Below are positions 33,128 to 43,622 of a stretch of 64,000 bases of DNA, piece by piece (the stretch's first letter is position 1; each line of letters starts with the position of its first letter). The notes beneath the pieces were generated by a model. The model worked only from the letters and a program-made list of their open reading frames with translations, was not told where the DNA came from and ran no database searches. The stretch comes from Epiperipatus broadwayi (Eukaryota; Onychophora; Udeonychophora; Euonychophora; Peripatidae): NCBI GenBank assembly GCA_028023455.1, contig JAQFVV010006826.1, positions 54,317-118,316 of the forward strand, read 5' to 3'. The position numbers and the translations under genes were made by a program.

Positions 33128-33633
33128 AATGAAAGGGTGACAATGATTCTTTCTCTCCAAACTGACTGCAGAGCCATCTCTGAACTAATACATGTGTTAT
33201 GTAGTAACATAGTTTAGTATTTATTCCATAGCTTTAAGGCTGTAAAAAGTCTAGATAGTGAGTTATGACATATAATATAACAGTTTACTTTATATTCTAA
33301 TCTAGGATGGAACAAGGTCCTAATATTAAATTTTGTTTTAAATTAGGTAAAATTACTAATATAACATTTGAAATGATTCAGACTATGTATGGGAATGAAG
33401 CCATGAGTCATAAGAACATTTTCAAGTGGTTTGGAAGGATAACATTGAAAATGGTCTACAAGAATATAAAACATTACATTTCAGGTTGTAATTTGTTGTC
33501 CACATGTACCACATTTTAGAATTTTTGTGGTGAATAGCTAAACTAAGGTGCCATGTAATGCACTGATTTACAACAAGTACTTCAGGCAGTTTGGAGAGAG
33601 AAACAGTACATTTTCCCTGAGACACCCTGTATA
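33128..33633 (+). pseudogene. Mariner transposon, internally deleted
   Basis: The frame from 33307 (MEQGPNIKFCFKLGKITN then TFEMIQTMYGNEAMSHKNIF and KWFGR) is the N-terminal helix-turn-helix region of a mariner transposase, which binds the transposon ends. After about 47 codons it jumps into non-homologous sequence, so the catalytic DDD domain is gone. The ends form inverted repeats: AAAGGGTGAC..TTTCTCTCCAAACTG (33134-33168) against TTTGGAGAGAGAAACAG..AGACACCCTGTA (33590-33633). At about 500 bp it is a deletion derivative. Confidence 0.75.
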
Positions 33634-33837
33634 CATGAACATGTATGCAATTACATTTATGTTCACTACACAGACTAAAATATCATGAATATTAAATAAA
33701 ACTTTAATGCATTTCAGTGCAAATCATTCTTTTCAAACATCAACATTATATTCAAAATAAGAAGAAATATGTACCTCTGTATAATGACAATAATAGTTTC
33801 AGAATCATAAATGTCAAATAAATAGTCAAATAAAAAA

Positions 33838-34016
33838 TAGTCACAGATCACATGACCCCATTCTCTTAAGCTTGTAAGATATAAACAATGAGCATTGCCA
33901 ATTGCTCAACAAGCTTTGTGATAAATTCTTAGCCAGAGATATTTTAAATGCTTTCTCTGGCTAAGCATTTATCACAAAGCTTGTTGAGCAATTGGCAATG
34001 CTCATTGTTTATAAAT
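33838..34016. repeat. Hairpin element (family P2)
   Basis: ATAAACAATGAGCATTGCCA to AGCCAGAGA (33881-33939) is repeated inversely at 33954-34012 with almost no mismatch, 14-bp loop. The left flank (CACAGATCACATGACCCC) and left arm also occur inside the LINE relic at 21.61-21.73 kb. Non-autonomous; superfamily unknown. Confidence 0.75.
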
Positions 34017-34763
34017 GTCAAGTGTTTCATTTATATTTTCGATTCTTTTGTATATAAGTATAGGCAGCAAACTATTCATGTAATGAAAAAATGAAAGATA
34101 AATAGTTTTAAAGTGATCCTAGTAACTGATTTTGGAACATTTATTCATGAAAAGCATTACATTATGATTTCCACAATATGTTATAACTTAGTCTTTTAAT
34201 TTTTTTAGTTAAATAATTTCAAATTATATGAAACTTATTAATACTAACAAGTTATATTTGATCTATTTTTTAAGAATTTAATGGTTAAGGTTGATTAATG
34301 CAGTAATTGTCCAACACAGATAAACTATTTTTAATTCTTTGATCCAGAGCTTAATCAGACTTGTGAAGTTTGGGATTTCAATAGTAAACTTTTTACACTC
34401 TTATTGCAAATTCAAATTCAGGACATAAAATACAGACAATTTACTGCAATAAAGTTTATTGATTTATAAATATTTGCTGATTTTTTTTCTTTTTAATTCT
34501 GTTTGTATGTCCAAACTAATTCTAAGTTTTAAAAATGAACTTTGAAATAATGTACAATAGTATTTGGATTAATAATATTCTTATAATACCTATATTACTT
34601 TAATTAATTGTCACATATATATTAGACAAATCTTGAATTTAGATCCATATTTAGGCATTATGTGGTTAATGCATCAATATGAACTTTGTTTACAAATTCA
34701 ATTCCTTGGGATGGAATTACAGATAAATCATGTTGAACACAACTTTTCAATTTAATTAATAAC
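34017..34763. other. AT-rich sequence, nothing recognised
   Basis: No gene or repeat recognised. Confidence 0.4.
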
Positions 34764-34777
34764 AAAGATTGGATTAG

Positions 34778-36409
34778 AAACCTAAACAGATGAATGGCTT
34801 AGGATTATACTCAGTTAAGATCTTTTTAATACAGTGTTTTCATAATTACTTACCAGATTATTTATGAAAAACCCAGATATGGAAGGGCCAATCTTTCCAG
34901 AAGAAACAACTCCTACCGATAGGCCATCTCCCAAAAGTGGAAGGCTTTGGATTCAAAAGCAAATCTCCATAGTATTTAACAATCTAAAAATAAAGAAGCC
35001 AGGAACAATGTTCAACAACAAACTAAACTACTGGAACACATATGATCTTATGAATCTGGAAAAAACTAAAATTGACAATATTCTTTTGATTGGGCTATTG
35101 AGGTTCTCGAGGTTGACCAAACGTCTAAAATTGGAACCAAGGTTTGTTGACTTTTCAATCAAGGTCAACCTCGGTGCCTTGCCTATCACTGACTTCCTAC
35201 ATAATAATAGGAATTATAATATAGACTCTACATGTGCACTATGTGGTGATGAGACAATGGTACATATATTGGAAGAATGCCAAATTTGGAGTAGCATAAG
35301 AAACATTATTAAATCTCTCATTAAAAACAAAGAATCAGCTTGTGTAAATTTGATTAAAGCCTTCAAGAATGGACATTTTGAAATCATAAGATTGGCAACA
35401 TTTATAAATTTTTGCATTTGGTCACTGAGAAATAAGATCACCTTCGAAAGTGGAGAAGAATATGACATGATTAAAATATATTTACACTTATTAATAGAAA
35501 TTAAAGAATTAGACCAAAAATTTTCTCAGAATTGGATGTTTAACCAGACCTGGTCCCTAATAAACCTAAAACAAGGTGTAGTAGCGATGATGAAAAGAAT
35601 ATAAAGTTGTAAATCCACAGATACTAAGAAAATTTGAATGAACCATTTACCTAAAACATTTAGATAAACTTTATATGGAAGAAATCCAAAACTAGAAAAT
35701 GGTATTATAAAATTATTCATCTAATTGATGATTAATAGAAAAGAGCTTTCATTTGATTAACTGATCAGTTTTAATCAATGACCCAATAAATATATCAAGA
35801 CTGCTTTAATAATGCTTAATGGTAACCAATTTGTTTACTATAAAGAATCTATGATATATTTCATATAATTTTCAGTCTTAACCTGTTTTTAAGTAATGTT
35901 TATGAATGTTACCCCTATATTGGATTGGCTAACCCCATGATCTATAAATAAAATATATGGCTTTCATATATGGTTCAAAATGACTAATCTCTCGAAATTT
36001 AAATGTTAAATTAATAAACACAGAAACATTGGAAGTAATCTTCACTTGGTAAGATAAAGCTCTATAGACTAAATGGCTAAATATGTTTTTAATCATTGTC
36101 TACATGTTCATAAATTAAACAAACTTATATGTGTTTGAATTGACTAACACTGTCATATATGTGATATACATGATCAGATTAATGTAAATCGGCCACAACT
36201 ATGATTTCTGGAATGGAAAGTTATATGTCTTCAATTTCTGGTGATAACTAATGTCTTAATGTAATTGATATGACATTAACTGGTTATTCTATGTATACAT
36301 GCGTAACCTTTGATTTTGTTAACTGGTCTCCATTGAGATTGATATGTAAAGGTCCTTTTTTTTGTAAATGATTCTTATGGTTTGTGAATAAATTTTCCTT
36401 TTGAAAGAT
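34778..36409 (+). mobile_element. 5'-truncated LINE insertion with 14-bp duplication
   Basis: AAAGATTGGATTAG occurs at 34764-34777 and again at 36410-36423, bracketing 1632 bp that hold a LINE C-terminal ORF and a long 3' untranslated part. An AATAAA lies at 36389, 15-20 bp before the end, as expected of a polyadenylated transcript. The exact flanking repeats and the open frame point to a fairly recent insertion. It has no long poly(A) tail. Confidence 0.75.
34864..35604 (+). CDS. LINE ORF2 C-terminal fragment with CCHC motif
   Basis: A 246-codon frame. Residues about 95-125 read LGALPITDFLHNNRNYNID, followed by a CX2CX6HX4C motif (CALCGDETMVHILEEC) and a helical tail with FCIWSLRNKI. This order (G-LP, then zinc motif, then a W-rich helix) is that of the C-terminus of APE-type LINE ORF2 proteins, thought to bind RNA or DNA during reverse transcription. 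The LINE at 43.6-46.9 kb has the same layout (CX2CX8HX4C) but a different sequence, so this is a separate family. The start Met is just the first ATG after 5' truncation; the reverse transcriptase is missing. It is unlikely to make a functional product. Confidence 0.75.
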   Translation: MKNPDMEGPIFPEETTPTDRPSPKSGRLWIQKQISIVFNNLKIKKPGTMFNNKLNYWNTYDLMNLEKTKIDNILLIGLLRFSRLTKRLKLEPRFVDFSIKVNLGALPITDFLHNNRNYNIDSTCALCGDETMVHILEECQIWSSIRNIIKSLIKNKESACVNLIKAFKNGHFEIIRLATFINFCIWSLRNKITFESGEEYDMIKIYLHLLIEIKELDQKFSQNWMFNQTWSLINLKQGVVAMMKRI

Positions 36410-36423
36410 AAAGATTGGATTAG

Positions 36424-36835
36424 TTTACAAATTACTTTAATAAATCATTAAGTTTTCATGAAAAAGAAAAAAAAACTTTATAGTCAGATGAATTGAACAA
36501 TTGTGCTCAACATATCATGGTGGTCAACACTCTCATCATAAGAATTAAGATAAATAGTGATCTCAATATCATAAAATAGTTTAGAATCAGTTAACTTCAC
36601 TATGTAGCATGGAGTCAGAAATTTTATAATTGTCCATGTTTCTCTCCATATAGTTAATATTCTCTTTTTTTCTAATAATTCTCAGCTTTTACTGTTTTAC
36701 TCTAACTTATTTATATCATTCTCTGCTGAGTGTAATTTTTTATTTTATTCAGACTGTATCTATTTAAATGCTTTCTATGAACATATTTTAATGTATATGA
36801 CATATATAAGCAATAGAAATGATAGGAGTTTGCTA
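36424..36835. other. AT-rich sequence, nothing recognised
   Basis: Flank between two LINEs; no gene seen. Confidence 0.4.
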
Positions 36836-36839
36836 TTAA

Positions 36840-39800
36840 CTGAAAGGAGACCCTTTGATTCCTCTTGGAGGCCTTAAAGGAACCGAGCAGGGAAAATTCC
36901 TAATGTCCACTCCATACGTTCTTGTCGTTGCAGCTGTTATTACTATATGTTTATTCATATAGTATACGAACATGGATGGGCTGCTCACCAACATGCATTA
37001 GCCAGCGTGATGAGTTTATTGGCTTTTTACCTCTGAGTTTAAGATCAAGAAACACCATGGTCTTTCTTCTCAGTGCCTGATAAGGCAGAATGAATGTTTG
37101 TGTAAATGATAAAGATTTTTCCCAATTATACAATTATGACAGACAAAAATAAAGCATGGCCCTTAATCCCAGGAGGCTGTAAAGTCACCAACCAAGGCAG
37201 CGGTTGGTGGCCAAAGGCGGAGGGTGCTAAGAATATCCTGGAGGCAGACCCAGGCTGCCATTTGATGATGACTTTTTATTTAGGTATTTACAACTGCAGA
37301 TCACTTTCAAGTGAAGGAAGATTGCAAGAATTAGAAGAAGAACTCTCTTATATTAAATGGGATATTATTGGACTTTGTGAAGTTAGAAGAAAAGGTGAAG
37401 AGACAATTGATTTAAAAAGTGGACATATGCTCTATTATAAAGGCACAAATATTGGAAATACAAGTGGAGTAGGATTCATTATAAATAAAAAGTGGAAGAA
37501 CAATATTGTGGAGATTGATGGTGTATCAGACAGAGTGGCAAGATTAGTTATACAACTTAATAGCAGATATCAAATGCAGATAATTCAGGTTTATGCCCCA
37601 ACAAGTTCTCACAGTGATGAAGTAGTAGAAGATTTTTATATGGATGTACAAAAGGCTTTTGATCAGAGTAAACAACATTTTAAAATTGTTATGGGAGATT
37701 TTAATGCTAGAATTGGTAAACAAATGAAAGATGAAAGTGTTGTAGGTAATTTTGGTTATGGTAATAGAAATGAGAGAGGACATAGACTTGTGGAGTTTGC
37801 AGAGAAGGAAAAACTTTATATTATGAATTCTTTTTTTGAGAAAAATGTTAGAAGGAAATGGACATGGAAGCATCCAAATGAAGGTACAGCAGAATTGGAT
37901 TATATTTTGACTAACAGGAAATACATATTTCAAGATTGTAATGTTCTTAATAAATTTAACACAGGAAGTGATCATCGATTAGTAAGGGGTAAGATACATG
38001 TTAATGTAAAACTAGAGAGACAAAAATTATTAAGAAAAGCTATATTTACAGTTGATATTCCTAATCTTCAGAAACATTCTAATGAATTTAAATTAGAACT
38101 TACAAATCGGTTTCAAGTATTAGTAGATTTTGAACATGATTCAGATTTGAATGAAATTAATATGAAAATAACTGATACACTTTTAAAAACTGCAACAAAG
38201 ATAGCTGGTAGAAAAAAGCAGCAATTGACTAATAAAATTTCTACTGAGACTAGAGAACTTATGAAGAAAAGAAGGAATATGAAGATATGCAAGAATGATG
38301 CATTAAAAAGAATTGAATATCTCAAATTTTGTAAAATGGTGCGGAAAAGAGTTGAAAATGATATAAGAAAGTATAACTGTGAACTAGCAAGAAAAGCTGT
38401 AGAAGAAAATAAAAGTCTTAAGAATGTAAAACAACATTTTGGTATTGGTAGGAAATTTATATCTGCAATAAGGAAAAAAGATGGAATTATTACTAAAAAG
38501 AGGGATGACATTATGAAATTGGTAGAAGATTTTTATCAAGAATTATATAGTAATAAAGAACAAGTACCTCCTATATCTATTACATCTTCCGAATTGCCCA
38601 GAATTTTAAATGAAGAAGTGAGAAATGCAATTAAATGTATGAAAAAAGGAAAGGCTCCAGGTAATGATGGAATTATAATTGATATATTAAAAGAAACAGG
38701 TGAAGAAACAGAAAAAATATTAGCAAAGTTATATACCAAATGTCTAAATGATAAAGATGTACCGGATGATTGGAAGAATGCAGTAATAATATTAATATTT
38801 AAAAAAGGTGATAAAGAAGATATTAGAAATTACAGACCTATCAGCCTTTTATCAGTTTTATATAAAATTTTTACCAAGATAATTACAACTCGTCTACAGA
38901 GAACCTTGGATTTTCACCAACCAAGAGAACAAGCTGGATTTAAAAGTGGTTTTAGTACAGTAGATCATATTCAAGTATTGAGAGAAGTTATAGAAAGGAC
39001 AAATGAATATGAGTTGTCATTATGTTTTGGATTTGTAGATTATGAAAAGGCATTTGATTCTATAAACATTTCTTCAGTGATTAAAGCATTGGATCATCAA
39101 GGTATAGATCCAGGATATTGTCATATTTTAAAGAATATTTATAAAAATGCAACAGCAACAATTAGATTACATAATGATACTGGGAAAGTCAACATTGAGA
39201 AAGGTGTAAGACAAGGTGACTCCATATCTCCAAAACTTTTTACAGCAGTGCTGCAAGAAGTATTTTGTGGATTAAAATGGGAAACTAAAGGAGTGAAAGT
39301 AAATGGAGATTATTTAAGTCATTTAGATTTCACAGATGATGTAGTTGTTTTTGCAAATAATGCTTCCGAGCTGCAGGAAATGTTGCAGGAGTTATCAGAT
39401 GAAAGTAGGAAAGTAGGACTAAAGATAAATGTTAAAAAGACTAAAGTAATGTTTAATCGATTTGCTCCAAATATGAAAATAAAGATTGATTATGATGAAT
39501 TAGAAGAAGTTAAGAGTTACAAATACCTTGGTCAGATTATTAATACAGATGGAAACATAATAGAGGAAATTAATCATAGAATTAAACTTGGTTGGAGTGC
39601 TTTTGGTAGAAATAACTTGATATTAAAAGGAAATATGCCTATGTGTTTGAAAAGAAAGGTTTTTAACAAATGTGTTTTACCAGTTCTTACTTATGGATCT
39701 GAGACTTGGACACTTAATAGAAGATCAATACAGAGACTTCAGACCACTCAAAGAAGTATGAAGAGATGTATGTTGGGAGTAACAAGAAGAGATCGAAAAT

Positions 39801-40110
39801 GCAATGTATGGGTAAGAGAACAAACAGGTGTTACTGACCTCATTAAAAAAATTAAAAGATTGAAGTGGAGTTGGGCTGGACATATTGCTAGAAGAGATGA
39901 TAATAGATGGACAATTGAAATTTTAAACTGGATTCCAAGAGATTGTAAAAGACCCAGAAGGAGACCACATGTAAGATGGATGGATGAAATAAGAAAATGT
40001 ATAGGGGTGATGTGGAGAAGAGAAGCTAAAGATCGGAGAAGATGGATTAAACTTGGAGAGACCTTCATCCTGCAGTGGATTGATAATGGTTGATAATGAT
40101 GATGATGATG
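36840..40110 (+). mobile_element. Full-length RTE-type LINE
   Basis: A single long ORF (37106-40093) preceded by about 260 bp of GC-richer leader and followed at once by a very short 3' end with a (TGA)n tail (40085-40113). One ORF with APE endonuclease plus RT, a tiny 3' UTR and a trinucleotide tail are typical of the RTE clade (about 3.3 kb). The 5' limit is estimated from the composition change near 36840. No target duplication was found by eye. Confidence 0.8.
37106..40093 (+). CDS. RTE endonuclease-reverse transcriptase (995 aa)
   Basis: Multidomain protein of an RTE retrotransposon that nicks target DNA and copies its RNA there. The APE endonuclease spans about residues 55-300: IYNCRSLSSEGRL, GLCEVRR (catalytic Glu, about 93), VYAPT, MGDFNARIG (about 195) and SDHRL (about 288). 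The reverse transcriptase spans about 470-800: GKAPGNDG, NYRPISLL, EQAGFKSGFSTVDHI, VDYEKAFDS (motif A), GVRQGDSISP and HLDFTDDVVVF (catalytic box). The C-terminal region has KWSWAGHIARRDDNRW and RPRRRPHVRWMDEI. Length and all motifs fit an intact protein; no stop or frameshift interrupts it. Odd point: FTDD where an older copy at 19.03 kb has FADD. I used the first ATG; the true start may be further in, near residue 54. Related fragments lie at 6.88, 18.0, 20.46, 24.32, 48.13, 50.6 and 52.9 kb. Confidence 0.92.
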   Translation: MIKIFPNYTIMTDKNKAWPLIPGGCKVTNQGSGWWPKAEGAKNILEADPGCHLMMTFYLGIYNCRSLSSEGRLQELEEELSYIKWDIIGLCEVRRKGEETIDLKSGHMLYYKGTNIGNTSGVGFIINKKWKNNIVEIDGVSDRVARLVIQLNSRYQMQIIQVYAPTSSHSDEVVEDFYMDVQKAFDQSKQHFKIVMGDFNARIGKQMKDESVVGNFGYGNRNERGHRLVEFAEKEKLYIMNSFFEKNVRRKWTWKHPNEGTAELDYILTNRKYIFQDCNVLNKFNTGSDHRLVRGKIHVNVKLERQKLLRKAIFTVDIPNLQKHSNEFKLELTNRFQVLVDFEHDSDLNEINMKITDTLLKTATKIAGRKKQQLTNKISTETRELMKKRRNMKICKNDALKRIEYLKFCKMVRKRVENDIRKYNCELARKAVEENKSLKNVKQHFGIGRKFISAIRKKDGIITKKRDDIMKLVEDFYQELYSNKEQVPPISITSSELPRILNEEVRNAIKCMKKGKAPGNDGIIIDILKETGEETEKILAKLYTKCLNDKDVPDDWKNAVIILIFKKGDKEDIRNYRPISLLSVLYKIFTKIITTRLQRTLDFHQPREQAGFKSGFSTVDHIQVLREVIERTNEYELSLCFGFVDYEKAFDSINISSVIKALDHQGIDPGYCHILKNIYKNATATIRLHNDTGKVNIEKGVRQGDSISPKLFTAVLQEVFCGLKWETKGVKVNGDYLSHLDFTDDVVVFANNASELQEMLQELSDESRKVGLKINVKKTKVMFNRFAPNMKIKIDYDELEEVKSYKYLGQIINTDGNIIEEINHRIKLGWSAFGRNNLILKGNMPMCLKRKVFNKCVLPVLTYGSETWTLNRRSIQRLQTTQRSMKRCMLGVTRRDRKCNVWVREQTGVTDLIKKIKRLKWSWAGHIARRDDNRWTIEILNWIPRDCKRPRRRPHVRWMDEIRKCIGVMWRREAKDRRRWIKLGETFILQWIDNG

Positions 40111-40518
40111 ATGAACTTCTAAAAAAAACACACACACACGCACAAAATAGAATCGTATATAAAATAAGATGTTAAATTAGAAACTGTTGCAATTCTTGAT
40201 AACATTAAATCCAAGATTTTATTTTAATCATATTAATACTATAATGACATTATTTTAAATACATTAATATTATCTTTGGTTTTTCTATTTAAATTTTATT
40301 AGCTTTTATGACTTCTTATAATAAAACAAAAATCCATTTTATTTGAAATTTACAGATCAAAAATCTTTTACTAACATTTTATTACAGTGTTTTAATAATT
40401 TAATATATTATTCTAAAGGTTAGCAATTTTCTTCAGAGATTATATTTACCTCATAAAAGATGAACAAAAATAATTAGGTCATATGTTAGCATTTTATAAA
40501 TACAGCATATAAAATGTT

Positions 40519-40633
40519 TTTTTTTTTTTTTTCATATGTCATAGCATCTGCCGGGACGCGAACCCACACCCGTCTGCAACCAACTACTTGCTTGAATGGC
40601 GGCTGCGATACCTCTCGGATAACAACGCAAGAC
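40519..40633 (-). mobile_element. S1 SINE, minus strand, perfect 19-bp duplication
   Basis: Minus-strand copy with B-box GGTTCGCGTCCC, GCAAGTAGTTGGTTGCAG, ATCCGAGAGGTATCGC and a 16-20 base poly(A). The target duplication AAATACAGCATATAAAATG is exact at 40498-40516 and 40634-40652, which implies a young insertion. Confidence 0.92.
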
Positions 40634-40652
40634 AAATACAGCATATAAAATG

Positions 40653-41176
40653 TTGAAGCCAAAATATAATGGTTTTAGTTTTAAAATTAAAATGGATGAC
40701 TATCGCTTGTTAAATATTTATTGAATTATATATATACTTAAGTGGCTGTTAATGGTATATTGTATATATATATTTTTTAAAAATAAAAAGCTAACTAAAT
40801 GCTGAATTCTCTCTACGATAAAACTATGATTGAACTATCACATTTTTGAGGTGAGAAAATATTAAACAAAAATAGATGAAATTTAATTCAGTATTATAGA
40901 TAAATAAATAATTTAAAATGGCTTCTTTGTTCAAGAATCCAGATTACCGGAAGTGATGCACACAATACGTGGACCTTAAGTTTTAATGCGCGAATCTATC
41001 ACTGAACCAAAGAACAAAAATTTATTAAAATACTGTGTACTTATATAAAGCTAAAACTTCAGTACATGCGCCTTGAGCGCTTAATTTTAGCAAGAGAGAC
41101 CTCTAAATCTTAACGCAAGATTCGACTTTATAAAGATAAGAGGGACTCTCTTATCTCTCAATGTATTTTCTTAATT
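40653..41176. other. Unassigned sequence
   Basis: AT-rich. 40940-41160 is a little richer in G+C but holds no recognisable gene. Confidence 0.4.
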
Positions 41177-41184
41177 ATATAGGC

Positions 41185-41580
41185 CAGGGGTCCCCAACCC
41201 TATGCCCGTGGGCACCATGGTGCCCGCAGACCATTTTACGTGTGCCCGCCGTTATCCGAACACGATAAAAAATTATTTCTGATACAAATAAACTTAATTT
41301 TTAAAATTTCTTATAAATTATTGTATTATATTGTAATCAAATTGTAGCGCATACTATACTTTTACAGCGTAAAAATACAAACGTTAATTATATGTTAAAA
41401 TTTTATTTTTGAAATAAATATTTTTTTGTACATTATGTGTATTATTAACAATATCCAACTATAAATTTACATTGAAAAAATAAATGGTGCCCGCCCCCTG
41501 GTTGAAAAAAAAAATGGTGCCTGCCAACTGGCCGGTATTATAGAATGTGCTCTTAAGTGCAAAAAGGTTGGGGACCCTTG
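41185..41580. mobile_element. hAT-type MITE
   Basis: Terminal inverted repeats CAGGGGTCCCCAACC (41185-41199) and GGTTGGGGACCCTTG (41566-41580), internal GGTGCCCGC repeats, and an 8-bp target duplication ATATAGGC (41177-41184) / ATATAAGC (41581-41588), one mismatch. CAGGGGTCCCCAAC ends with 8-bp duplications are typical of hAT (Charlie-like) elements. At 396 bp and without a transposase it is non-autonomous. Confidence 0.9.
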
Positions 41581-41588
41581 ATATAAGC

Positions 41589-42079
41589 AAATCTTTAATT
41601 TATATTGTATTGTATGTAGGTTTTAGCCTTTTGTTTAAGGGAACGTTATGATAATTGGTCAGAAGGGAACTATAGCATGTATGTTAAGTTCTAGGTCTGA
41701 AAACAATAAAGGACCTATACAGTGATAATTAGCAATGATAATTTGCTCGTGTTTATCATATTAACATAATTCATTCTAGGATTTCAATTTTAGATCTATA
41801 TCAGAAACATTATAAAAGGGTTGGCTATTCATTTAGATACTTTTGATTAAGTAATAACAATTTATTACTATTAGTGGTAGAGGCATGACTTTGTGTTGAT
41901 TCAGACAAGGTATTTGATGCATAATGAACAGATTCATGGCACTGTTGGCCATCCACTAAAGTTTTTCTATTACATAGCTTCTGCATAATAGAAAGGGAAT
42001 ATTATTATAGTTGAAAAATCTGAGACAATTGAATTACCTGTACGTATTAGCTCCAACTTTGTGTTTGATTTTTATGATT
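41589..42079. other. Unassigned sequence
   Basis: No gene or repeat family recognised. Confidence 0.4.
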
Positions 42080-42104
42080 GTGGTCTTTGCAACTGTATTA
42101 GATA

Positions 42105-42340
42105 TAAACATCACATGACCAACACTTCTTATGCTTGTGTATAAGATCCTAAGATCTAGGTGCAGTGCTCTCAGATCCAAGGCAACTCACTGATGAAGGC
42201 CACAAGCCAGACACTAGTCTGGGGATATTGTATGAGTAGGCACTAGATGGGGATTGTATGCACAAGCCTTCTGGCATCCATTGATTACTCTAGCTTGCTG
42301 TGTATGGCAATATGTATAGTGAGTTTTGCCTGTATTAGAC
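42105..42340 (+). repeat. MITE family P1, deletion derivative
   Basis: Begins with the P1 outer end (AACATCACATGACCAACACTT, CTTATGCTTGTGTA) and jumps straight to the plus arm (AAGATCCTAAGATCTAGGTG, GTGCTCTCAGATCCAAGGC, GGGGATATTGTATGAGTA). Most of the minus arm is deleted. Confidence 0.65.
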
Positions 42341-43055
42341 ATGGCTTCATAAAAGCAAATATTGAGGTGTCATACAGGTTTAGCAGAATTTTGACTTATC
42401 TAAAATCAACAACATGGATGAATTTATAATATGCTAATGAACATGCAAATTTTTGTCAGTTCAAAAGACAATCCATATGATGTACATAATGTTTCAAATG
42501 CAACATATAAAAACTTTGGCTTAACAATTAATATTCAAAAAATTCAAAACTTAATAATTGAATAGCTTTAGGGTCTACTATTACATAAGAGATATGAGTG
42601 TCAGAAGTATCAATACTGGAAAACAACAAATCTTCTATACATTTTAACTTAGGTGGTTATCAACTTGAAAATATGATACCGGTTTAAATAACAAGAGTAT
42701 AAAAACAGATTTGGATGTTGGCGTGCAGGATATATCACCAAAGTGGTGTAACTATAGCAACTAAATTAATTTAATATGGAGTATTTTGCAACATCATTAC
42801 ATGAAAATGACACATAGATTCCTTACTGATGTAATATAAAGGCATGAAGAATTTCATTTATAGGGCTTTATATAATCTTAAAATATAATGACAATATCAT
42901 AATCATTACGATCGTCAGTTTACTAAATGTGATATCATGTCATAAAATTATATCTTTATTGAATTGGACTTGTAAAATGAATGGGGAATAATAGACATTC
43001 TTAAGTCTTTCATGATGAACTTGAGTATAGTTTACAATGTTTACATTAAAGATGA
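42341..43055. other. Unassigned sequence upstream of LINE copy 2
   Basis: Broken peptide-like runs (LGGYQLENMIP near 42653) could be an older LINE relic, but no family was confirmed. Confidence 0.3.
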
Positions 43056-43604
43056 TCTCAGAAAGCTCTGTGTGATGCTGGGCCATGTGTCAAATGTAAT
43101 AAATTCAATCGTCTAAATCACTACTGTAACATAGCTCCATTAAAATCTTGGGCTAATGTTGTAAATAATAGTCCTGATGAAGAACTTATATACGAGCAGG
43201 AAATTATTGATGATCTCGAACTAGATAATGCTGCACCTGCTCAAATACAGAAGCAGTGCCTAGTTGATGAAAGCTCAGCAATTATGGAAAATGAAGAAAC
43301 ATACGTTGAGGTAAATGATATAGAGAAAAAGGAAAACAACATAATTAATAATGATAATAATAAGCATGTTGACATAACTGATATAGAGAAAACTGAAGTA
43401 AATGAAAAAAAAAATAAGCAAATAGAACATTTTCTGTCAAATGTCCCTGGAAGGCACCCATCTATAACTGAGTCAGAACTTGAAACAGAGAAACTAAACC
43501 AAAATGAAATGGAACTGGAAATAGTAAATCTATACCATAATGAGACTGGTGTTAATATGAATGATTGTGGTCATGAAAGTGGCTATAGTAGTATAAGGCA
43601 ATGA
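43056..43604 (+). pseudogene. LINE family 2 ORF1, C-terminal part (zinc knuckle)
   Basis: Open frame from a stop at 43053 to TGA at 43602, about 182 codons, longer than the ATG-started part at 43284. It begins with the last Cys of a first knuckle, then CVKCNKFNRLNHYC, a CCHC knuckle whose His position is Arg (CGT, one change from CAT). It continues with LKSWANVV and an acidic, low-complexity tail. ORF1 of such LINEs binds the RNA. The copy at 57.6-58.9 kb preserves the first knuckle. The 5' part is lost here. Eighteen bp separate it from ORF2. Confidence 0.7.
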
Positions 43605-43622
43605 AATTTTTGGATCCGCACT

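Noticed and set aside
37544-38739. Minus-strand frames of 67-143 codons inside the RTE ORF
   Set aside because: Shadows of the plus-strand coding sequence, with no recognisable domains.
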